Source: Candidatus Saccharimonadota bacterium (GTDB lineage Bacteria; Patescibacteriota; Saccharimonadia; Saccharimonadales; Saccharimonadaceae). Taken from it: DNA of 37,795 nucleotides. The stretch covers positions 1 to 37,795 of the forward strand of contig JAFRLA010000025.1 in NCBI GenBank assembly GCA_017431465.1, in the 5' to 3' direction. The notes under the pieces were generated by a model that had not been told where the DNA came from, ran no database searches, and worked only from the letters and a program-made list of their open reading frames with translations. Shown in pieces: positions 7,798 to 17,839 of this stretch (the stretch's first letter is position 1; each line of letters begins with the position of its first letter). Position numbers and translations under genes: made by a program.

Positions 7798-8567
7798 TAT
7801 TTTTTACCCGTCCTTTCCTCTACTTCGCGCGCCAAAGCTTTGTACGCCTTCGCGCCCTTCGAAAACTTATCATAACTCCCTACCGGCGTACCATGGCTCG
7901 GCGCTTCCGCCACGCGCACGTTCCGCGGGATTGTCGTCTCGAACACCTTCGTCTTAAAGTATTTCTTTACTTCTTCTAGAACCTGCGCCGACAAAGTCGT
8001 CCTTTTGTCGTACATCGTCGCTAACACGCCTAAAAGCTTAAGGTTAGGGTTACTGGCCTTCTTTACTAGTTTCATGCTTTCTAGGAGCTGTGCGACGCCC
8101 TCAAGGGCATAAAACTCGGTCTGTACGGGCAGAAGTAGGTATTCCGCCGCGATCATTCCGTTTACGGTCAAAAACGACAGGCTTGGCGGCGAATCAATAA
8201 TAATATAATCATAGTCCCGCATTACCGTCTGAATCGCATCGCGCAATCTTACGAACCTTCGGTCCGCATTCGCCAACTCAACTTCAGTATTCGCGAGCTG
8301 CGGCGTTGTCGGCGCAATGTCCAGATTCTTCGTCTTCGTCGACAAAATTACTCCCGAAAGCTGCGCCCTTCCGGCAATTACTTCAGTCATAGAATTCGCC
8401 ATGTCTTGTTTATCAACTCCCAGCCCGCTCGTCGCGTTTCCCTGCGGATCGAAATCAATAATCAACGTTTTAAACTTATCTTTCGCTAAAAAATATCCAA
8501 GATTAACGGCAGTCGTAGTTTTGCCGACACCTCCTTTTTGGTTAGTTATACAAATAACCGTAGCCAT
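7797..8567 (-). CDS. parA: Chromosome partitioning ATPase ParA (Soj)
   Basis: P-loop ATPase of the ParA/MinD family that drives segregation of ParB-bound origins. The 256-residue product has the deviant Walker A KGGVGKTT at residues 11-18, the switch segment IDFDPQGNAT near 39-48, and IIIDSPPSLS near residue 120. Length is typical for Soj. First gene of the parA-parB-rel unit. The ATG lies 6 nt after TGA-TATAAT, so a leaderless mRNA is predicted. Confidence 0.94.
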   Translation of the reverse strand: MATVICITNQKGGVGKTTTAVNLGYFLAKDKFKTLIIDFDPQGNATSGLGVDKQDMANSMTEVIAGRAQLSGVILSTKTKNLDIAPTTPQLANTEVELANADRRFVRLRDAIQTVMRDYDYIIIDSPPSLSFLTVNGMIAAEYLLLPVQTEFYALEGVAQLLESMKLVKKASNPNLKLLGVLATMYDKRTTLSAQVLEEVKKYFKTKVFETTIPRNVRVAEAPSHGTPVGSYDKFSKGAKAYKALAREVEERTGKK

Positions 8568-8573
8568 GTTCCC

Positions 8574-8582
8574 ATTATATCA
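8574..8582 (-). promoter_or_regulatory. Extended -10 promoter of parA-parB-rel
   Basis: TGA-TATAAT on the minus strand followed by six bases and the parA ATG. It directly abuts the rplU terminator (8584-8611), so the region between the two genes is fully used. Confidence 0.55.
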
Positions 8583-8583
8583 T

Positions 8584-8615
8584 AAAATAAGCCCCTTTTG
8601 GGGCTTATTTTATTT
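8584..8615 (-). terminator. Intrinsic terminator of rplU
   Basis: A 12-bp perfect inverted repeat (8584-8595 with 8600-8611, TTTT loop) with a GCCCC/GGGGC core and A/T ends. The rplU stop codon (8610-8612) lies inside the hairpin arm. Confidence 0.85.
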
Positions 8616-8918
8616 AATCGATACAATTTCGATCAACGAATACTTCTGACGGTGGCCGTTCTCGGTATGGACACGCTTCTTAGAGTGGTAGCGAATCACG
8701 CGAACCTTGTCGCCCTTAACTTCCGCTTCCTTAACCTTAGCCGAAACTTTTACGCCCTTTACCGTAGGAGTACCAACGGTCGTTTTATCGCCGTCGATTA
8801 CGAGCAAAGCGTCAGTCTCGAGCTCTTTCGTGCCTGCCGGGAGGAGGTCCACCCGTAGGGTCTCTTTTTCGGCGACGAGATATTGTTTCCCGCCAACCTT
8901 GATGACTGCTTTCTTCAT
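8610..8918 (-). CDS. rplU: 50S ribosomal protein bL21
   Basis: Large-subunit protein that binds 23S rRNA. The 102-residue product begins AVIKVGGKQYLV and contains VRVIRYHSKKR, both diagnostic of bL21; length is standard. AAAGGAATT precedes the ATG. The usual partner rpmA (bL27) is not next to it; the gene is monocistronic with its own promoter and terminator. A 9-bp inverted repeat covers the -10 (see 8933-8961), so expression may be feedback controlled. Confidence 0.96.
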   Translation of the reverse strand: MKKAVIKVGGKQYLVAEKETLRVDLLPAGTKELETDALLVIDGDKTTVGTPTVKGVKVSAKVKEAEVKGDKVRVIRYHSKKRVHTENGHRQKYSLIEIVSIK

Positions 8919-8932
8919 AACAATTCCTTTAA

Positions 8933-8961
8933 GTTACTCGTACCATTATAGCACGAGTAAC
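8933..8961 (-). promoter_or_regulatory. rplU promoter embedded in a 9-bp inverted repeat
   Basis: GTTACTCGT (8933-8941) and ACGAGTAAC (8953-8961) are perfect inverted arms around an 11-nt centre. That centre carries most of TGC-TATAAT on the minus strand (-10 at 8945-8950). The predicted start is about 8938. An operator over the -10 or a nascent-RNA hairpin are both possible; there is no U tract to make it a terminator. Confidence 0.5.
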
Positions 8962-8982
8962 CGAAAAAGTAAAGTCGTTTGG

Positions 8983-10287
8983 CTACTTATTGATGAAACC
9001 GTCTTTGACGATGTCTGATGGCGATTTCTCTTCGCCCGCGACCTGAGAAGTAGTTTTTCGTACTTTCTGGTAAGACATGAACCAGTAAGTCCCGCCAATA
9101 CCAATAATCAGGATAATTATGCTTGCCGCAATAATCTCGGTTGGGCCAGTCTTTGGTAAAGAATCCGGCAAACAATCATCGCGCGTAACTTTGATTTTAA
9201 CCTTGTCGTATTCCGTACCATTTGGTGATGCTACCGAAGCGTCGTTGTAGATTACCGTATCGCCACAAGCAAACTTTTCTGTGGAATCTGAAAGTTTTGC
9301 CTGGTATGTAATCGTTGCCGTTTCGCCAGCCTGGAAATTGCCAATGTTTAGTCCTGCGTCGAACAAGTATCCGTCTGGCATGCTTTTACCTTCCGGATCG
9401 GCCGTAGTTTTAACAAACGTCGAGCCTGCAACATATTCCAAACCTTCCGGCATATTATCATGGATCGTTACGTTCTCTTGTGCAGTTGTACCGCTATTTG
9501 TATAGTCGATTTGGAAGTTCACCGTATCGCCCGGCTTTGCGTCAATCTCGTCAAGATAACTGTCCGAACTATTGACCGCGGCCTTCTTGTCGATCGTGAA
9601 ATCTGGTTGATCGACTTTCACACGATAAGTGACATATCCAGCATATTCGTTACAGCCTGGTACTAAGCCCCAGTCGCTATTATAATATGCATATCCTGCT
9701 CCTGCGCCAAATAGTGAATCTGCATCCAGGATTTGACCATTTGCTGAACCCGCGTTATGAATCGTCGCTGAGTTCGGCACATAGCGCAGGTAGACCGTAG
9801 AAGTCGCATGCAAGAATGCTGTGTCATAAACACTCTTCGGCTTCGTGTTGTCTGCCGTGATTGTACTTTTAACTACGCCAGCCTCACCCGCCGAAAGTTG
9901 CTTCGGCAGTTCTGCTTTGATCATCACGCCCGAAGCAATGCCTTCGCCACTCGCGTTCAAATTCGCTGCCGCATTGTTGTGAACATAGGTATAGATCTCA
10001 TATTCCTTACCGACTTCAAGATTTACGTTGTCCGAATATTTTTCGTTCGTATCCGCCTCACGCACGCGTACAAAGTTGCGCTCATCGCCAAGCGTTGGGT
10101 TATTCTTCATCGAGTTAAAGGTCGGATAACTTGCTGGACTATCCCAAGTAAAGGTCGCCCGATCCTGTGGCCCCCAGTCATCATTCGCTGCCTGAGTGGT
10201 TTCTATCGGCATCGCCATCGGCACCATCGCCGCCGCCAATACCAATGCTTCTGAGAAAATCGCTAGTTTCTTAAGTTGCGCTTTCAT
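8983..10287 (-). CDS. LPKTG-anchored surface protein with DUF11-like domain
   Basis: The 434-residue exported protein has a signal peptide (about residues 1-33, ending TTQA-A). A novel region of about 200 residues follows, then a DUF11-like repeat (PGDTVNFQIDYTN near 250, HDNMPEGLEYV near 280, ATITYQAKL). The C-terminus carries a sortase-type signal: SLPKTG near 380, a hydrophobic helix (IIAASIIILIIGIGG) and a charged tail. The tail of about 37 residues is longer than in classical Gram-positive sorting signals. Last gene of the operon starting at 12899; it starts 1 nt after the upstream stop, with AAAGGA 9 nt before the ATG. No sortase gene is in the window. Confidence 0.8.
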   Translation of the reverse strand: MKAQLKKLAIFSEALVLAAAMVPMAMPIETTQAANDDWGPQDRATFTWDSPASYPTFNSMKNNPTLGDERNFVRVREADTNEKYSDNVNLEVGKEYEIYTYVHNNAAANLNASGEGIASGVMIKAELPKQLSAGEAGVVKSTITADNTKPKSVYDTAFLHATSTVYLRYVPNSATIHNAGSANGQILDADSLFGAGAGYAYYNSDWGLVPGCNEYAGYVTYRVKVDQPDFTIDKKAAVNSSDSYLDEIDAKPGDTVNFQIDYTNSGTTAQENVTIHDNMPEGLEYVAGSTFVKTTADPEGKSMPDGYLFDAGLNIGNFQAGETATITYQAKLSDSTEKFACGDTVIYNDASVASPNGTEYDKVKIKVTRDDCLPDSLPKTGPTEIIAASIIILIIGIGGTYWFMSYQKVRKTTSQVAGEEKSPSDIVKDGFINK

Positions 10288-10288
10288 T

Positions 10289-12550
10289 TTAGCTATTCCT
10301 TTCTGCCTGTTCGGCTTGTTGCATTCTATCCGCTAAGCTTTGCGCATCACCACCATGCTGCATATTTTCAGTTCTCGAATTTTCGTTTGCCTCGTTTGGC
10401 GCTGGCGTTGTTTCCGTCTGATTCAACCCACCCGGATTGACCGTTTCGGTATTCACGCCCTCAGTGTTCATCCCTTCAACTGCCGAACCTGGCGCCTCAT
10501 TCGGGTCAACATTTCCGCGCTCATCAGCTGTAACTTTCGTATCATCATTATTGGTTTCCGTCGTACCCATTTGCTGTTGATTATCGCCAGCGTGTGCGTC
10601 TGGACCCTTAGGCGTCAAAGTCTCGTCTGGGTTCGGAGTCTCGTCTGGTGTCGGGTCCGGCGTATCTTCTGGAGTCGGGTCTGGCGTATCCTCTGGTGTC
10701 GGAGTTGGTTTCGGTGTATCCTCCGGGGTTGGATCATCAGTATCCTTGTCCGGAGTCGGATCATCAGTATCCTTGTCCGGAGTCGGATCATCAGTATCCT
10801 TGTCCGGGGTCGGATCATCAATATCCTTATCCGGGGTTGGGTTCGAGACAATTAGCTGAATGACAATCTGACCACATCTTGCGCTCCAGCCAGCCGTAAA
10901 GTTCGCCTTTTTAGAAAGACCAAACATCTCGCGAATTCGCGCCTTCGCCTCATCACTGTTAAACATACTGTTGCCATCCGCATCTAGGAAATCAACAACC
11001 TGAACATCGAAATTGTGCGACACGTCCTTGTCGACTCCAATTTCCAAGTTGCCCTCAGTTCCGTAACTATAGGTCGATTGGTAATGATCACCAGCAGAAA
11101 TCACGTCAACTTTCATCTGCCCGCCGTTCACAAAATTATTAATATAGTCCGAAGCCGCCGTCATGAATTTGTCAAAACCCTCCGGACTCTTATTGCGAAG
11201 CTCGTCCGCAAAGTCGTTCAACGCCGACTGCGAATGAATGTTTTCTGCGCCCGGAATGCCCGCCGCCATCGCAATCATACTTGCCATCTCCGGCGAACCC
11301 TTCATCGCGCTCATCAAACCTTCATAACTTTCGAATGCGCTTTCAGTTCCTTTCCATTCGTCTTTGTAGGCCGGGCCCATCATCGAGTGGATCCCATCCT
11401 TATCGTCATCATAGAACGAATCCTGCTCCTTGTTATAGCCGCCGTCATGTTCCTTATTCTCGTACGTAAAGTCTTTGCCATCAATCTTAAACTTCGCCGT
11501 CGACGAAATTTTTTCAGCATTAGCCTCGGCACTATCCTCAATTTTCGCGTCAGACTTCTCCGCGCTCGAGCTATATCGCGACGCCGCCCATTCATTATAT
11601 ATACCGTCGCCGCCTTTAGTTGCCGCTTTCGCAACAGTCTCGCCGGCATCCGCTTCAACTTGTTTGCTTGACTGTTCAGTCGGTTGGAAATTGCTCAAAA
11701 CCAAAGCCGTCAAACCACCGATCGAAGCCGCCGCCATAATTGCGACAACCGCCACTTTCGCCAGCCGTGGATGTTTTCTAAAGAATTTCAGCATCTTCTC
11801 GCCGCGCTTTTTATCTTTCTTGGCTTCCTGCTCAAACTCTTTTTCTAATTTCTCTTCCGCTTTGCTAACTTCGCCTTCCTTTAATTGTTCAATAATCTCA
11901 TCGACTTTCTGGTTAATGATTTCATCCATTTTATCTTCTAATTCTGCTTCTTCCTTTTCGATCTCAGCAGCCTCAACGGCACCTTCGGCAGCTTCCTCGG
12001 CAGCCTTTGGCTCCTCAACCTCGATCTTACCGCTCGCCCATTTATCGAAGCTAACAATCGGCGCGCCTGGCAATTCAATACCTTCGAGTTTCATTCCAGC
12101 CGCCGGCTCAGCTTCAGCCTCCGCCTCAGCTCCAGCCTCCGCCTCGGCCACACCATTCTCAATTTCCGCAACATCTTCAGCCGCCGCCGCTTCCTTTGCA
12201 TTCGCATCAAACTCCGCAACCGTCTCATTGAGCACATTATCGGGCAAATTATCTAGTCCTTGCTGTAAAAGCTCGTTCTCTTTCGCATCCGCCTTCGCAA
12301 GTTCACTCTTTGCTCGTTGATAGTCGGTAAGTTCTTTTTGTGACTCAGCATCGCCCATGTTTGCTTTTTCGACCGTTGCTTCATAATCTTTATCCGACTT
12401 CGCTTCCATCTCTTTTACCAGCTTTATCGCCTCGATAGTTCGTCGCCCAAGTTCTTCTGTAATTTTATCGCGCAGCTGCTCAAGCTGTTCATTGGTCAGA
12501 TCACTAAATTCTGGCACCACACTAGTTGTATGCAATCTTTCCGAGTTCAT
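10289..12550 (-). CDS. Large single-pass membrane protein: cytoplasmic coiled coil, external domain, Asp/Pro/Thr repeats
   Basis: Unrecognised family. The 753-residue protein starts with about 260 residues rich in Glu/Ala/Lys with strong coiled-coil character and no signal peptide. A basic stretch (KFFRKHPRLAK) precedes one transmembrane helix at about residues 263-288 (VAVVAIMAAASIGGLTALVL). The external part has a globular region (about 310-565), then four DPTPDKDTD-type repeats, PTPEDTP repeats and a Thr/Asn/Gln-rich tail. I chose the ATG at 12550: it sits 1 nt after the upstream stop with AAGGAGGAGG before it, whereas the farther 12571 start has none. It may link cytoplasmic and surface structures; that is inference. 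Confidence 0.75.
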   Translation of the reverse strand: MNSERLHTTSVVPEFSDLTNEQLEQLRDKITEELGRRTIEAIKLVKEMEAKSDKDYEATVEKANMGDAESQKELTDYQRAKSELAKADAKENELLQQGLDNLPDNVLNETVAEFDANAKEAAAAEDVAEIENGVAEAEAGAEAEAEAEPAAGMKLEGIELPGAPIVSFDKWASGKIEVEEPKAAEEAAEGAVEAAEIEKEEAELEDKMDEIINQKVDEIIEQLKEGEVSKAEEKLEKEFEQEAKKDKKRGEKMLKFFRKHPRLAKVAVVAIMAAASIGGLTALVLSNFQPTEQSSKQVEADAGETVAKAATKGGDGIYNEWAASRYSSSAEKSDAKIEDSAEANAEKISSTAKFKIDGKDFTYENKEHDGGYNKEQDSFYDDDKDGIHSMMGPAYKDEWKGTESAFESYEGLMSAMKGSPEMASMIAMAAGIPGAENIHSQSALNDFADELRNKSPEGFDKFMTAASDYINNFVNGGQMKVDVISAGDHYQSTYSYGTEGNLEIGVDKDVSHNFDVQVVDFLDADGNSMFNSDEAKARIREMFGLSKKANFTAGWSARCGQIVIQLIVSNPTPDKDIDDPTPDKDTDDPTPDKDTDDPTPDKDTDDPTPEDTPKPTPTPEDTPDPTPEDTPDPTPDETPNPDETLTPKGPDAHAGDNQQQMGTTETNNDDTKVTADERGNVDPNEAPGSAVEGMNTEGVNTETVNPGGLNQTETTPAPNEANENSRTENMQHGGDAQSLADRMQQAEQAERNS
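10625..10846 (-). repeat. In-frame tandem repeats encoding DPTPDKDTD and DPTPEDTP
   Basis: About four copies of a 27-bp unit (10731-10838 plus a partial copy) are followed by imperfect 24-bp units (about 10625-10730). The 27-bp copies are almost identical, so copy number could vary by slippage. Each unit is a whole number of codons, so changes would alter linker length without a frameshift. Confidence 0.85.
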
Positions 12551-12551
12551 C

Positions 12552-12899
12552 TTACGCCTCCTCCTTTTCAAGATCTAGGTCAAGGACTACTTTGCGAAAA
12601 TTCTGAATAACTTCTTCTACAATTTTTTCCGTATCCAGGCCCGCACCCGCTACAATATCTTGCAATTCCTCAAAATCAACATCTTTTTTCTTAGATGCTT
12701 TTTCAAACTCCTCGAACTTGTCGTCCGGAAGTTCCTTTAAAACTGCTAAATTAATTCTTTTTACCAATTGCTCGGAAAGCATCCTGCGAAGCTCCTGCTT
12801 TTGGCCGTCTTGGATCTTGTCCAAGCCTTTTTCCGCAATCAAGTCGTCAACAACCTTGTCGACCACTTCTGCGGTAGTGATAGTAGCATTTTCTTGCAT
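12552..12899 (-). CDS. Small acidic helical protein, DUF5663-like
   Basis: The 115-residue protein is predicted fully helical, with no signal peptide or membrane segment. The pattern LSEQLVKRINLAVLKELPDDKFEEFEK followed by a short second helical block resembles DUF5663, a family I associate with CPR bacteria. A second protein of this type is encoded at 27503-27922. First gene of the three-gene envelope operon, driven by the promoter at 12955-12983. A chaperone- or assembly-like role for the downstream membrane protein is only suggested by position. Confidence 0.6.
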   Translation of the reverse strand: MQENATITTAEVVDKVVDDLIAEKGLDKIQDGQKQELRRMLSEQLVKRINLAVLKELPDDKFEEFEKASKKKDVDFEELQDIVAGAGLDTEKIVEEVIQNFRKVVLDLDLEKEEA

Positions 12900-12954
12900 A
12901 CGGGGCCTTAACCTTTCTTTATTTTGTTTTATTAATATGACCTTTTATGCCCCT

Positions 12955-12983
12955 ATATTAACACTTATGCTTTTTAACGTCAA
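12955..12983 (-). promoter_or_regulatory. Promoter of the DUF5663 / coiled-coil / LPKTG operon
   Basis: TTGACG (complement of 12978-12983), 17-nt spacer, TAATAT (complement of 12955-12960). Transcription would start near 12948, giving a leader of about 49 nt. Confidence 0.65.
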
Positions 12984-13044
12984 GCCTTTTTTCGTATTTT
13001 TTCAAAAAAATAATTCAATTTAACTTCGTTTTCTAAATGCATCA

Positions 13045-13071
13045 AAAAACCGAACAATGTGTTCGGTTTTT
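13045..13071 (-). terminator. Intrinsic terminator after the 65-aa gene
   Basis: A 12-bp perfect hairpin (13045-13056 with 13060-13071, 3-nt loop), with AAAAACCGAACA paired to TGTTCGGTTTTT, gives a T run on either strand. It lies 20 bp after the stop at 13092 and upstream of the next promoter, so it can insulate both sides. Confidence 0.8.
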
Positions 13072-13091
13072 CTCGCAGTTTATCTTATAAT

Positions 13092-13289
13092 TTATGCTTC
13101 TCCGAAAGCGAACAGCGCCGCTTTACCTAATTTTATTTTCTTTTTCTTCACCCAGTTCAAAGCTCTTTCCCTGGACTCTTCGCTTACTTCTTTCTTTGGT
13201 ATGTATTTTGCTTCGCTTAGCTCCGAACCCCCAAAGAGTTCGTATTCTAAGTCTTCTCCTTTCTGTTTATAGTTGATTTTCTCGCTCAT
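13092..13289 (-). CDS. Small conserved-looking hypothetical protein (65 aa)
   Basis: Family not recognised. The 65-residue product is charged and soluble, with a Lys-rich second half (LNWVKKKKIKLGK). The ORF has its own promoter (TTGACT-N17-TACAAT at 13361-13389), an AAGGAG site upstream and a strong terminator downstream, which together support it as a real gene. It sits just after ileS on the same strand but is transcribed separately. Confidence 0.6.
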   Translation of the reverse strand: MSEKINYKQKGEDLEYELFGGSELSEAKYIPKKEVSEESRERALNWVKKKKIKLGKAALFAFGEA

Positions 13290-13360
13290 CTTATGGCTTT
13301 TCTCCTTGTTTTTATTTTGCTGTTAGACATTTTTGTTGTTTTATTATCTAACTTGATTTT

Positions 13361-13389
13361 ATTGTAGCACACTTTGCCAAAAAAGTCAA
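13361..13389 (-). promoter_or_regulatory. Promoter of the 65-aa gene
   Basis: TTGACT (complement of 13384-13389), 17-nt spacer, TACAAT (complement of 13361-13366). It lies between the ileS stop at 13406 and the small gene. Confidence 0.65.
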
Positions 13390-13405
13390 TAGGCTTATGC
13401 TTATT

Positions 13406-16452
<3,047 letters not shown>

Positions 16453-16456
<4 letters not shown>

Positions 16457-17073
16457 TTTGTGCCCTCCTTTTCGAACTTATAATCCCCCGGAATCTTATG
16501 ATAATTCACCTTTGAAAATTCTTCATCAAACAGCTCATAAAGATCCGAAACCCCACATTTCTCCGCAAAATACTGTTTCAGCTCATAAATCCTCCGAAGC
16601 ATCGCCTGCGAATTCGGCGTCGCTTGATGTCGAAGCAAAACATCGCAAGTTCGCCACTCAATCGGCACTACCCCATCCGCACAAGCCATAAAATCCGCCA
16701 GCTGGACTAGAAGATCATAATCATCATACTCAACTTTCTCAATATAATCCGCTACAAAATCGTAAAATTCCTCATCCCTCATGTCGGAAAGCACCGATTT
16801 TACTGGAAACGAGTGCGTCAAACAAATCCGCGCGACTTCCGGCAAATCTTCATTCATCATCTTCTCATAGCCAATCATAATATGCCCCCAGCCCGAATGC
16901 GGCTCCTTGCCTACGTCATGCAAGAGTCCAAAAGTATACGCCTTATCCGCGTCTATCCCGGCGTGTTTAGCAATTTTCTCAGCCACATACGCCACGCCTC
17001 TGCCATGAACCGCGTCAATCCGCTTGGCACATTCGCGCGCAAAAATCTCATCTGCTCTTTTTCTTAGCTCCAT
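16453..17073 (-). CDS. HD-domain phosphohydrolase
   Basis: The 206-residue protein has the HD metal site: H23 in HGRGVAYVAEKIA, LLHDVGK near residues 50-56, HIMIGYEKM near 64, and a later D in LLVQLADFMACADG. Substrate is unknown; relatives hydrolyse nucleotides or phosphoesters. The upstream TATAAT (17083-17088) is 9 nt from the ATG, so the leader would be about 3 nt. It overlaps ileS by 4 nt, so it is the first gene of an HD-ileS unit. A link to tRNA or nucleotide quality control is speculation. Confidence 0.8.
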
Positions 17074-17091
17074 ATCCCTTATATTATACCA

Positions 17092-17358
17092 CTAATTGTT
17101 TAAATAATAAATCACTTCACCCATCGGCGGAAGCGGCAACCCAATCCAATCCTGAACCACCGAGCCATTATTGTCTACCGCTAAAATCGCCGGATAGCGC
17201 ACAATGTCTCGCGCCTGCGCAAATATTTCTCCATCTACCGACTCCGGGTCTAAGACTTCAATTTCATCCCGCGTCGACGACCGCGCAATTTCGCTAAGAT
17301 ACTCCTCGACCTCTCGTCCATAGTCCGTTTCCCTCTTGTAAAGACAGACCACCCTCAT
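17092..17358 (-). CDS. Thioredoxin-fold small protein without CxxC
   Basis: The 88-residue protein begins with a beta strand (MRVVCLYKRE) and later shows YPAILAVDNNGSVVQDW, the cis-Pro strand pattern of thioredoxin/glutaredoxin folds. Only one cysteine (C5) is present and no CxxC, so ordinary disulfide exchange is unlikely. GGAGG lies 8 nt before the ATG, and the gene starts 2 nt after the nrdR stop, so it is co-transcribed with nrdR and ftsZ. Its role is unknown; a glutaredoxin-like partner of ribonucleotide reduction would fit the neighbour but is unproven. Confidence 0.6.
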   Translation of the reverse strand: MRVVCLYKRETDYGREVEEYLSEIARSSTRDEIEVLDPESVDGEIFAQARDIVRYPAILAVDNNGSVVQDWIGLPLPPMGEVIYYLNN

Positions 17359-17360
17359 TT

Positions 17361-17822
17361 TTAAGCCTCCCTTTCCTTCTTTTCTTTCTGCGCCGCAATG
17401 ATTTTTTCAAACTCATCCAGCGTTTTAAATTCGCGAAATACGCTTGCAAATCGCACATAAGCCACCTCGTTAATATCGGCCAAAACATCCAAAATCGTCT
17501 CGCCAATTTGTTTCGAAGTCACTTCTTCCTCGCCCAACTCGTGGAGCCTGCGCTCAACTTTATTGACTACTTCTTCAACCTCAAGGTCCGAGTCGAAAAA
17601 CTTGCCAACGCTCCGCCGAACTCCAGTCTGAAGTTTGTCGCGGTCAAATGTTTCAATTTTCCCACTACTTTTCCTAACCATCAAAGTCGGCATCTCAATG
17701 CGTTCGTAAGTCGTAAATCGGTGTTTCCCATCTGACGACACGCGTCGCCTTCGAATCATCGTCCCGTCTGGAGACTCTCGACTCTCTAAAACTTTGCTAT
17801 CACCAATCTTGAACTTATTCAT
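17361..17822 (-). CDS. nrdR: NrdR-like ATP-cone regulator lacking the zinc-ribbon cysteines
   Basis: NrdR represses ribonucleotide reductase genes; its N-terminal zinc ribbon binds DNA and its ATP-cone senses dATP/ATP. The 153-residue protein keeps the NrdR hallmarks (VLESRESPDG, IRRRR, HRFTTYERIE) and a complete ATP-cone (VRKSSGKIETFDRDKL, VAYVRFASVFREF). The four zinc ligands are absent: the start reads MNKFKIGDSK where CPxC is expected, and RRRRVSSDGKHRF stands where RRRRxCxxCxxRF is expected. An upstream in-frame stop (TAA, nine bases before the ATG) rules out a missed N-terminus. It lies 17 nt after ftsZ with a G-rich ribosome site. Confidence 0.85.
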   Translation of the reverse strand: MNKFKIGDSKVLESRESPDGTMIRRRRVSSDGKHRFTTYERIEMPTLMVRKSSGKIETFDRDKLQTGVRRSVGKFFDSDLEVEEVVNKVERRLHELGEEEVTSKQIGETILDVLADINEVAYVRFASVFREFKTLDEFEKIIAAQKEKKEREA

Positions 17823-17839
17823 CCCGCCCCCTTAAAAAA

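Noticed and set aside
10625-10846. CRISPR array
   Set aside because: The repeats are contiguous without unique spacers and are in frame in a coding sequence rich in Asp, Pro and Thr.
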